From the NCBI GenBank assembly GCA_004366215.1, contig SIRY01000168.1, positions 1-5,403 of the forward strand: a DNA stretch of 5,403 nucleotides, given 5' to 3'. Under the pieces are notes generated by a model that saw only the letters and a list, made by a program, of their open reading frames with translations, made no database searches and had not been told where the DNA came from. Numbering within the stretch: position 1 is the first letter of the stretch; the number at the start of each line of letters is the position of its first letter. The stretch is from Actinomycetota bacterium (GTDB lineage Bacteria > Actinomycetota > Acidimicrobiia > Acidimicrobiales > Acidimicrobiaceae). Positions 1 through 5,403 of this stretch are shown piece by piece. The translations under genes and the position numbers were made by a program.

Positions 1-141
1 TGCCTCGAGGCGCTGACGAGGTGCCGACGCGGTCGTCGCACGCTAGCGCGGTGCCCTTGTGGTCGGTCGAGGCGGAGCTGATGCGCCTCTCGGCTCCGTG
101 CTGAGCGGCCTCACCGTCGAGGGGCTGGGCTGCGTCCCGTG

Positions 142-170
142 GCTAGGTGAGTACGTGCGGCGTACCTAGC
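142..170 (-). terminator. weak hairpin overlapping the permease stop codon
   Basis: Two 5-bp arms are perfectly complementary: GCTAG (142-146) with CTAGC (166-170), and GTACG (151-155) with CGTAC (161-165). A GTGA bulge (147-150) and a 5-nt loop complete the structure. It includes the permease stop codon (166-168). There is no T-run on the minus strand, so at best this is an atypical terminator or an mRNA 3'-end stabiliser. A competing GC stem (169-175 with 184-190) lies in the last codons and cannot form at the same time. Confidence 0.25.
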
Positions 171-1665
171 TCCCCTCGGGGCCGGGGAGCAGGGCTGGGT
201 CAGGACGTGACGAGCGTTGGGTGCGCTCGATGGCGAGGCCCTCGTCGCGCGCGATGGCGAGTCCGATGCGCTCTGCTGTGCGCCGGGCGAGCAGGACGCC
301 GATGACGCCGGCTGCGATCCACAGACCAGCGACGATGGGCAGCCACATCGCCGTGCCCGTCGGAATCGGCACGACGTTGCGCCACACCGTGTAGACGAGG
401 ACCACACCCGCACCGATCGGGACCACGATCTCCCAGGCAGGGACGCTGCGCTCAGCGAAGAACAGCAGCCGGACGGCTCCAACCGTCGCAAGGAGGTACA
501 CGACGAGGATGATCAGCGTACCGATCGTACCGAACCACGCAAAGACGTCGAACGCTGTGGCGTGGAAGACGAGCGCGCTCAACCACGTGATCGCGAGCAT
601 GGCGACCACGGTTGCGACCGTGGCACGCACGGGTGCTCCGGTCCGCTCTGAGGCGACGCCGAGGCCACGCGGACCCCGAGCATCACGCCAGAGGGAGAAG
701 GCGAGGCGGCTCGCGCCGACGGTGGAGGCGAGCGAGCAGCCGAACGCTGAGACCACCGTGCCGAGCGTGACGACGTTGCCGAGCCACGACGCGAGGTAGG
801 TCGTCCCGAGCGCCCCGAGGAGTGAGCCGGTCGCGGCGAAGCGCGCGAGATCGTGGGGCGTGGTGCCGAACCCCATGACCTCTGCTGCGGTCACGACGAT
901 GAAGTAGATGCCGCCGAAGATCGCCGTGCCAACGATCGCCCGCGGGATGTCGCGCCGGGGGCGATGGGACTCCTCGCCTAGGGTCGCCGAGGCCTCGAAC
1001 CCCGCGAACGAGAGGAAGCCAAAGACGGCGCCGAGGAACAGCGCTGAGACCCCGACGCTGTGGGGGACGCTGAACACGCTGAGCGTGAAGCGTTGGCCTT
1101 GCGGCCCGTGCCCGACGGCGAGCTCGACGAGCGTGACGATGGCGATGACGACGATGAGTGCGACGGTGGTCAGCTCCGTCGCGAGGAGCACGTGAGTTGC
1201 CCTGCGCGCGGGTCGAGCGGCGAGCAGCGCGACGCCGAGCACCTCGACCCCTGAGAGGAGGAACGGCGCCCAGGACGGAGAGTGTGGCCAGACGCCGAGG
1301 GCGCCGAGCAGTGCGCTGAGGAAGATGCCTGAGGCCATGATCGTGAGCAGTCCGTAGGACACGTACGTCCCGATGAGCGACCACCCTGCGATCGCACCCC
1401 AGCGTGGGCCAAGCGTCGCGCCGACGAACCCGTAGACGCTGCCGGCGTGGTTGAAGCGCTGCGTGAGCCGAGCAAACACGTAGGCGATGAGCAGGACTGC
1501 CACGAAGGCGATCGCAAAGGTGAGGGGTATCGCTCGCCCGACCGTGCCGACAGCTCCTTGAGGGTTGATGTTCGCGGCCATCGAGGGGGCCATGAGCGCT
1601 ACCGACACTCCGACAACCTGCCACAGCGACAGGTTGCCCCGAAGCTTTGTGCTCCCCTGAGCCAT
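166..1665 (-). CDS. APC-superfamily amino acid/amine permease
   Basis: Encodes a 499-residue cytoplasmic-membrane transporter, probably a secondary carrier for an amino acid or amine. About 12 hydrophobic segments are visible (roughly residues 14-33, 45-66, 90-118, 131-151, 158-182, 206-226, 243-266, 285-316, 347-368, 374-398, 411-430, 440-460). Family signatures include the glycine/proline-rich first helix (VALMAPSMAANINPQGAVG), RFNHAGSVYGFVG near residue 70, and FAGFEASATLGEE at 220-232 followed by PRRDIPRA, the conserved APC loop. Length fits the family. The ATG at 1665-1663 is preceded on the minus strand by GGGAGGA (1671-1677) with 5-nt spacing, which fixes the start. The C-terminus (about 461-499) is a charged cytoplasmic tail. 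The gene is divergent from a GS-like ligase operon and probably imports that pathway's substrate; this is inferred from context. Family assignment is firm, substrate unknown. Confidence 0.93.
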   Translation of the reverse strand: MAQGSTKLRGNLSLWQVVGVSVALMAPSMAANINPQGAVGTVGRAIPLTFAIAFVAVLLIAYVFARLTQRFNHAGSVYGFVGATLGPRWGAIAGWSLIGTYVSYGLLTIMASGIFLSALLGALGVWPHSPSWAPFLLSGVEVLGVALLAARPARRATHVLLATELTTVALIVVIAIVTLVELAVGHGPQGQRFTLSVFSVPHSVGVSALFLGAVFGFLSFAGFEASATLGEESHRPRRDIPRAIVGTAIFGGIYFIVVTAAEVMGFGTTPHDLARFAATGSLLGALGTTYLASWLGNVVTLGTVVSAFGCSLASTVGASRLAFSLWRDARGPRGLGVASERTGAPVRATVATVVAMLAITWLSALVFHATAFDVFAWFGTIGTLIILVVYLLATVGAVRLLFFAERSVPAWEIVVPIGAGVVLVYTVWRNVVPIPTGTAMWLPIVAGLWIAAGVIGVLLARRTAERIGLAIARDEGLAIERTQRSSRPDPALLPGPEGS

Positions 1666-1691
1666 GGTGATCCTCCCGTGACGGTTGCCCG

Positions 1692-1721
1692 ATGCTAACT
1701 GTTGGTTCCGTTTCAGAGCAA
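1692..1721 (-). promoter_or_regulatory. candidate promoter for the permease gene
   Basis: On the minus strand TTGCTC (1721-1716) and TAGCAT (1697-1692) are separated by 18 nt. They match a sigma-70-like -35 and -10 in key positions (TTG; TA...T). Transcription would start near 1685, about 20 nt before the permease ATG, leaving room for the GGGAGGA ribosome site. Found by eye; high-GC genomes yield few such AT-rich hexamers by chance, but no experiment supports it. Confidence 0.4.
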
Positions 1722-1738
1722 GGATTTCGTGTTACGAT
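1710..1738 (+). promoter_or_regulatory. candidate extended -10 promoter for the ligase operon
   Basis: TACGAT (1733-1738) is a good actinobacterial -10 hexamer. It is preceded by TG plus one base (1730-1732), the extended -10 arrangement. The -35 region at 17-nt spacing (GTTTCA, 1710-1715) is a weak match, as is usual for extended -10 promoters. Transcription would begin near 1745, giving a leader of about 45 nt before the GTG at 1790. The element overlaps the minus-strand promoter, so the two may compete or be controlled together. Confidence 0.42.
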
Positions 1739-1746
1739 TCGAACAC
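1729..1746. promoter_or_regulatory. candidate operator palindrome
   Basis: The 18-nt sequence GTGTTACGATTCGAACAC has perfect 5-bp arms (GTGTT/AACAC) and a central AT. In all, 12 of 18 positions agree with the reverse complement. It covers the whole -10 hexamer of the operon promoter and its likely start point, where a repressor dimer would block RNA polymerase. The RpiR-type regulator encoded downstream is the obvious candidate to bind it; that link is inference. Confidence 0.4.
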
Positions 1747-1774
1747 ATCGCTGCACAGAGCGGGCTGAGCGCGT

Positions 1775-1784
1775 GGAGGAGGGG
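1775..1784 (+). promoter_or_regulatory. ribosome binding site of the GS-like ligase
   Basis: GGAGGAGGGG is a near-perfect Shine-Dalgarno sequence ending 5 nt before the GTG at 1790. It decides the start codon in favour of this GTG over any later in-frame start, such as the ATG at codon 55. Confidence 0.75.
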
Positions 1785-1789
1785 ACCTG

Positions 1790-3136
1790 GTGGCGGACGG
1801 GCAGGAAGACGGAGAGCGGCGGCAGCCGCGGGAAGATGCGTTGGTCCAAGCGACGAGCGTCGCGCTGACCTACGTCGACCTTGCTGGGGTCGCACGGGTG
1901 AAGACCGTTCCGTGGTCGGGCTTCGACGCAGCGTGTCGCGACGGCGTCGGCATGAGTCCGGTCTTCGACGCCTTCTTGACTGATGACTCAGTGACCAGCT
2001 CCGGCGTGAGCGGGGGTCCGATGGACGATCTGCGTCTTCGCCCTGACCGGAGTGTCGTTCGCTGGCTGGCTCCGCACGAGGGTTGGTTGTTCAGCCCGGT
2101 GAACCGCTTCTACCGCGACGGGTCCCCCTACGCCCTGTGCACGCGGACGCTCCTCGCGAGGCAGGTCGAGCGCCTCGGCGAGCGAGGCCTGAGCGTTCGC
2201 TGTGGCATCGAACTCGAGTGGGTCGTCGGTCGCAGCGACGTCGATGACTTCGTACCAGCAACGCGAGGGCCTGCCTACGGACTCGCTCGTGTCAGCGATC
2301 TCGCCGGCTACCTTCGCGACCTCTACCGAGCGCTCGAGGCTGCGGGCCTCGCCGTCGTGCAGATCCACCCTGAGTACGCACCGGGTCAGTTCGAGCTGTC
2401 GCTCGCTGCGCGCACCCCGCTTGAGACCGCGGACGAGTCAGTGCTGGCGCGAGCGGTCGTTCGGGCGGTTGGGTTGCGCCACGGACTGCGAACGTCGTTC
2501 GCCCCCGTCGTGGACTTCGGAGGCGTCGGCAACGGAGGCCACGTCCACCTGAGCGTCGCGCGCGAGGGGGTGCCCATCTTCGCAGGAGGCGACTTGGCCG
2601 CCGGCCTTCGTCCCGAGGGTGCGAGCGTGATCGCCTGGCTCCTCGAGGAGCTCCCGGGCCTGCTCGCGATCGCCGCCCCGCACCCGGTCTCGTACCTGCG
2701 GCTCGTCCCGAGCCACTGGGCAGGGTCCTTCCGCGTCTGGGGGATCGAGAATCGCGAAGCGGCCCTGCGCCTCATCCCGGCATCGACGCTCGTCGACGCC
2801 TCGTCTGCGAACCTCGAGCTCAAGTGCGCCGACCTCGCTGCGAATCCGTACCTGCTCCTTGCGGCGGTGCTCGCTGTGGTTGAGCACGCGGTGGCGCACC
2901 CTCTAGATCCACCGAAGCCGATCGTCGGTGACCCGGTCACCGTCGCTGGTGCTGAGCCGCTCCCAGAGCGCCTTGAGGCGACGCTCGCCGCGCTCGAGGC
3001 GTCCTCCGTGCTGACCGGAGCGCTCGGCGACGACTTCGTCGAGGCGATTGGCGCGGTGCGACGGGCTGAGCTCGCGCGCTTCCAGGACGCCTCGCCCGAC
3101 GAGCTCGTCGCAGCGATGCGCTGGGGGTGGTCGTGA
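1790..3136 (+). CDS. glutamine synthetase family ligase, FluG/NodGS-like
   Basis: A 448-residue cytoplasmic enzyme of the glutamine synthetase fold, expected to make an amide bond through an ATP-activated gamma-glutamyl phosphate. The N-terminal beta-grasp domain (about 20-105) contains TYVDLAGVARVK. The catalytic domain has GIELEW (139-144; metal ligands E141, E143), HPEYAPGQFE (193-202; E195, E202), GNGGHVHLS (247-255; H251), ENREAALR (320-327) and LELKCADLAANPYL (342-355; E343). The adenylylation tyrosine motif of classical GS is absent. The flap that normally reads PGYEAP is PSHWAG (307-312), so the ammonium-handling glutamate is tryptophan. The usual Arg after the last metal Glu is Lys345. 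I recall these changes from FluG/NodGS-type GS domains, and they argue against ordinary glutamine synthesis. It is the first gene of a three-gene operon. A gamma-glutamyl-amine or other amino-acid ligase is likely; the substrate is unknown. Confidence 0.9.
   Translation: MADGQEDGERRQPREDALVQATSVALTYVDLAGVARVKTVPWSGFDAACRDGVGMSPVFDAFLTDDSVTSSGVSGGPMDDLRLRPDRSVVRWLAPHEGWLFSPVNRFYRDGSPYALCTRTLLARQVERLGERGLSVRCGIELEWVVGRSDVDDFVPATRGPAYGLARVSDLAGYLRDLYRALEAAGLAVVQIHPEYAPGQFELSLAARTPLETADESVLARAVVRAVGLRHGLRTSFAPVVDFGGVGNGGHVHLSVAREGVPIFAGGDLAAGLRPEGASVIAWLLEELPGLLAIAAPHPVSYLRLVPSHWAGSFRVWGIENREAALRLIPASTLVDASSANLELKCADLAANPYLLLAAVLAVVEHAVAHPLDPPKPIVGDPVTVAGAEPLPERLEATLAALEASSVLTGALGDDFVEAIGAVRRAELARFQDASPDELVAAMRWGWS
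3123..3127 (+). promoter_or_regulatory. ribosome binding site choosing the regulator's start
   Basis: A GGGGG run lies 5 nt before the GTG at 3133. The alternative in-frame GTG at 3127 overlaps this run and has no purine-rich site upstream. The start at 3133 also makes a GTGA overlap with the ligase stop codon, identical to the next junction in the operon. Confidence 0.5.
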
Positions 3137-3972
3137 CGTCGCTCGCAGAGCGGCTCCGGCGTGTCGCGCCGAGCCTCGGGCCGGCGCAGCGACGGGTCGC
3201 CGAGGCGCTGTTGCGAGACTACCCAGTCGCCGGGCTCGGCCGCGTCAGCGACCTCGCGGCGACGGCTGACGTCTCTGCGCCGACGGTCACGCGGTGCATC
3301 GCGAGGCTCGGGTTTGACTCGCTCAAGGAGTTTCGTGAGGCGGTGCGGGCGGAGATCGGCGAGCGGCTCACGTCGCCTCTCGAGCGGCTCGATGCGGCGA
3401 GCGCTGCCGCCGGGTTGCACGCGGGGGAGGCGCTGCTCGAGCAGGTCGCTCGGTCACTGACCCTCATCGAGCCGGCGCAGCTCGAGGCGCTCGTCGACCT
3501 GGTCGTTGACCCAAAGAGGACGATCATCGTGACGGGAGGTCGGGTGAGCGACGTCGTCGCGAGACACCTCGCGTGGTCGCTCACCGTCCTGCGCCCCGGC
3601 GTGCGCTACGTGGGTCCCAACGCGGGCGAGCGAATCAACGCGCTGCTCGACGTCGACCCCGCGACGGTGGTCGTCGCGTTCGACCTCCAGCGCTACCAGC
3701 TCGACACCGTCCGCTTCGTCGAGGCAGCCTCCCGGCTCGGCGCTCGCTGCGCAGTCGTGACCGATCGTGGCCTCAGCCCGGCCGTTGAGGTCGCTGAGGT
3801 GGTGGTCGCGACGCTCGTAGCCGGTCCTGGGATCTTCGATGCGATCACGCCGACGCTCGCCGTGGTCGAACTGCTCATCGCCGCGGCGACTGAGCGCCTC
3901 GGCGCGCCAGCCCGCGACCGGCTCGAGCGCTACGAGGCCCTAACGAGCCAGCTCCTCGAGGTCGAGCAGTGA
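3133..3972 (+). CDS. RpiR/MurR-family transcriptional regulator (HTH + SIS)
   Basis: A 279-residue DNA-binding regulator. The N-terminal HTH_6 domain (about 1-75) shows the family pattern: LGPAQRRVAEALL, then DLAATADVSAPTVTRCIARL as the helix-turn-helix (41-60) and GFDSLKEFREAV. The SIS domain (about 98-245) starts with TIIVTGGRVSD (130-140) and continues to VVTDRGLSPAVEVAEVVV. Where sugar-phosphate-binding SIS domains carry a serine/threonine-rich loop (SxSGxT), this protein has AFDLQRYQLDT (182-192). That places it in an RpiR subgroup likely to sense something other than a phosphosugar. The ligase stop and this start overlap as GTGA (3133-3136), implying translational coupling. A start at 3127, two codons earlier, is possible. 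It probably regulates this operon and the divergent permease; whether it represses or activates cannot be told. Confidence 0.9.
   Translation: MTSLAERLRRVAPSLGPAQRRVAEALLRDYPVAGLGRVSDLAATADVSAPTVTRCIARLGFDSLKEFREAVRAEIGERLTSPLERLDAASAAAGLHAGEALLEQVARSLTLIEPAQLEALVDLVVDPKRTIIVTGGRVSDVVARHLAWSLTVLRPGVRYVGPNAGERINALLDVDPATVVVAFDLQRYQLDTVRFVEAASRLGARCAVVTDRGLSPAVEVAEVVVATLVAGPGIFDAITPTLAVVELLIAAATERLGAPARDRLERYEALTSQLLEVEQ
3958..3961 (+). promoter_or_regulatory. ribosome binding site of the amidohydrolase
   Basis: GAGG lies inside the end of the regulator gene, 7 nt before the GTG at 3969, which itself overlaps the regulator's stop codon. The site supports that GTG as the start. Confidence 0.45.
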
Positions 3973-5159
3973 CGAACCCATTCGCACCGACGACGCGACT
4001 CGCAGAGCGCCTCGGCGAGGTGCCGCTCCTCGACCACCACTGCCACGGGATCTTTCGGGGGCAGCCAGGTGATGCGCTCGTGCTCGACCACCTCACAGAG
4101 GCGCCCTCGGCGCGCAGCGCGCGTACCTCGCCGCTTGAGTCCTCGCTCGGGCTCGCGGTCCGTGCGGCACTCGCGCACGTGCTCGACCGTGAGGGGCCGC
4201 TCGAACCCGAGGAGTACCTCGAGGAGCGACGGCGGCTCGAGCACGGCGCACTCCTGCGCAGAGCCCTCGAGCGAGGTGGGACGCGCGCGCTCCTCGTCGA
4301 CACGGGACTGCGCAGCGAGGAGCTCCTTGGGCCCGCCGAGCTCGAAGACGCCGGTGGCGTCCCGACCCGCGAGATCGTGCGACTCGAGCCGTTGGCGGAG
4401 GCGGTGATCAGTCGGCTCGCCTCGCCGACCGAGTTCGCTGAGGCGTTCTGCGACGCCGTACGGGCGCGCTCAGCGGGCGTGGTTGGCTACAAGTCGGTCG
4501 CTGCGTACCGAAGTGGCCTCGACGTGCCCCCGTCGCTGGCAGCGCCGCGGGCACGGGAGGCGGCGCTCGTTCGGCTCCTCCGTGAGCGCGACGCCGGCCG
4601 TCCGGTGCGGCTTCGCGACCGCACGCTCATCGGAGACGTGCTCTGGCTCGCGCTGACAGAGCGGCCGCGTTCGCTCCAGCTCCACGTCGGACTCGGCGAT
4701 CCTGACGTGCGGCTCGCGCGCGGGCGTCCTGGGTTGCTCCAGCCGTTCCTCGAAGCGGTGGCCGGGCGTGGGGTCAACGTGGTGCTCCTGCATACCTACC
4801 CCTACCACCGAGAGGCTGCCCTGCTCGCGCACGACTACCCCCACGTCTTCGTCGACGTCGGCCTCGCGCTGTCGTTCGTGGGCGAAGGCGCGACGCGGGT
4901 GCTCGCTGAGGTCCTCGAGTTGGCTCCATGGGGCAAGCTCTGCTACTCATCGGACGCGTTTGGCCTGGCAGAGCTCTACGCGCTCGGTGCTGTGACCTAC
5001 CGCCGTTCGCTCGCTCGCTACCTCGGTGGCTTGCTCGACGAGGGCTGGATCGCTGAGCGCGAGGCGTTCCACCTCGCACGGCTCATCGCCTACGAGAACG
5101 CGCTCGCCCTCTACGCGCTGCCGTGGCCGCTCGCTCCCTACGCTGAGGCAACCAGCTGA
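3969..5159 (+). CDS. metal-dependent amidohydrolase, FluG N-terminal-domain-like
   Basis: A 396-residue cytoplasmic TIM-barrel hydrolase or lyase of the amidohydrolase superfamily (amidohydrolase-2 type). A full set of likely metal ligands is visible: the strand-1 HxH motif in LLDHHCHGIF (H24, H26), QLHVGLGDPD (H239), LLHTYPYHREA (H275, with H280 nearby) and the strand-8 aspartate in CYSSDAFG (D329). GYKSVAAYRSGL contributes conserved K175. Loop insertions at about 40-95 are charged and lineage-specific. The start is a GTG in a 4-nt GTGA overlap with the regulator. This domain type is fused to a GS domain in fungal FluG and plant NodGS proteins. Here the GS homologue is a separate gene in the same operon, so the two probably act on related compounds, for example hydrolysing a gamma-glutamyl amide. 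The reaction is inferred; family and intact active site are well supported. Confidence 0.88.
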   Translation: MTNPFAPTTRLAERLGEVPLLDHHCHGIFRGQPGDALVLDHLTEAPSARSARTSPLESSLGLAVRAALAHVLDREGPLEPEEYLEERRRLEHGALLRRALERGGTRALLVDTGLRSEELLGPAELEDAGGVPTREIVRLEPLAEAVISRLASPTEFAEAFCDAVRARSAGVVGYKSVAAYRSGLDVPPSLAAPRAREAALVRLLRERDAGRPVRLRDRTLIGDVLWLALTERPRSLQLHVGLGDPDVRLARGRPGLLQPFLEAVAGRGVNVVLLHTYPYHREAALLAHDYPHVFVDVGLALSFVGEGATRVLAEVLELAPWGKLCYSSDAFGLAELYALGAVTYRRSLARYLGGLLDEGWIAEREAFHLARLIAYENALALYALPWPLAPYAEATS

Positions 5160-5262
5160 GGCCGCGTCGATCGGGCGGCGTTGGGCCACGTCGAGGGCGG
5201 CCGCGCGAGGGCACACGCGTCGTGCGACACGAGTCGCGTCGTCGGGATCACCGTCGAGCGTG

Positions 5263-5300
5263 CACCGCGTCTTCTCAGCGTCGAGAGCGTCGACGCGGTG
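5263..5300. terminator. GC-rich hairpin between convergent genes
   Basis: CACCGCGTC (5263-5271) and GACGCGGTG (5292-5300) form a perfect 9-bp stem, extendable by a G-T pair, around a 20-nt loop that can itself pair CTC with GAG. It sits between two convergent stop codons (5159 and 5317). It could end transcription from both sides, as U-tract-free hairpins are proposed to do in high-GC actinobacteria. No T-run follows on either strand, so function is not certain. Confidence 0.5.
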
Positions 5301-5316
5301 TAGCGCAGCGAGTCGC

Positions 5317-5403
5317 TCAGCGGAGGGTGATGGCGTCGTGGTCGGCGTCGACGACCACGGTGTCACCCTCGTGCCACCGGCCCTCGAGGAGCGACCGCGC
5401 GAG
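5317..5403 (-). CDS. clpB: 3' end of a Clp-family AAA+ chaperone, probably ClpB (partial)
   Basis: The last 28 codons of a minus-strand gene end at TGA (5319-5317); the rest lies beyond the right edge. The translated tail LARSLLEGRWHEGDTVVVD, followed by ADHDAITLR, matches the C-terminal D2 small domain of Hsp100 ATPases, where L..LLEGRF..GDTV.VD is typical. ClpB, the disaggregase working with DnaK, is the most likely family member. ClpC or ClpA cannot be excluded from so short a piece. It faces the ligase operon tail to tail and is probably unrelated in function. Confidence 0.65.
   Translation of the reverse strand, partial: LARSLLEGRWHEGDTVVVDADHDAITLR

Noticed and set aside
69..89. GAGGCG/CGCCTC 6-bp hairpin downstream of the permease
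   Set aside because: The stem is short with a 9-nt loop and no T-run; such structures are common by chance at this GC content.
3..104. Open plus-strand frame at the left edge ending in TGA, as a possible 3' end of another gene
   Set aside because: The 33 codons match no family I know, contain no motif and are too short to support as coding.
683..1849. 388-codon open frame on the minus strand overlapping the permease gene
   Set aside because: It is a shifted frame of the permease, rich in Arg, His and Pro with no recognisable domain. The permease frame has clear membrane segments and a matching ribosome site.
3127..3132. Regulator start at the GTG at 3127
   Set aside because: It has no upstream Shine-Dalgarno sequence and overlaps the purine run that serves the GTG at 3133. 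It cannot be fully excluded.
2386..3420. 344-codon open frame on the minus strand opposite the ligase and regulator
   Set aside because: Its composition (Arg/Ser/Ala/Pro-rich, no motif) is typical of antisense frames in high-GC genes, while the plus strand encodes two recognisable proteins.
2330..4260. Many CTCGAG hexamers, looking like a dispersed repeat
   Set aside because: They fall mostly in frame as Leu-Glu (CTC GAG) or as shifted preferred codons, so codon bias explains them.
4947..5366. 139-codon minus-strand open frame spanning the intergenic region and the amidohydrolase 3' end
   Set aside because: It overlaps the Clp tail and the amidohydrolase in other frames, has no recognisable domain, and would contain the convergent hairpin.

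Overview
The window is high-GC bacterial DNA. Its genes prefer G or C at third codon positions, use GTG starts freely and overlap by 4 nt. This suits an actinobacterium; an acidimicrobial-type lineage is possible, but that is a guess from style only.

Layout: positions 1-165 hold no gene I can support, only GC-rich sequence with weak hairpins downstream of the permease. Positions 166-1665 (minus) encode a 12-TM APC-superfamily amino acid/amine permease. A 124-nt divergent intergenic region (1666-1789) carries back-to-back candidate promoters and an 18-nt imperfect palindrome that could be an operator. A tightly packed plus-strand operon follows. It encodes a glutamine-synthetase-fold ligase (1790-3136), an RpiR/MurR-type regulator with HTH and SIS domains (3133-3972), and a metal-dependent amidohydrolase (3969-5159). 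Both junctions are 4-nt GTGA overlaps. A strong GC-rich hairpin (5263-5300) lies between this operon and the convergent 3' end of a Clp-family AAA+ chaperone gene, probably clpB, which runs off the right edge.

How they may work together: the ligase and amidohydrolase look like separate versions of the two halves of the eukaryotic FluG/NodGS fusion proteins (amidohydrolase plus GS domain). The ligase keeps the metal-binding glutamates and histidine of the GS fold. It lacks the flap glutamate that classical glutamine synthetase uses for ammonium, and has tryptophan there. I infer uptake of an amine or amino-acid-like compound by the permease, ligation (perhaps gamma-glutamylation) by the GS homologue, and hydrolysis or C-C/C-N cleavage of a related compound by the amidohydrolase. 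The RpiR protein would control the locus through the divergent promoter region. The true substrate cannot be read from the sequence.
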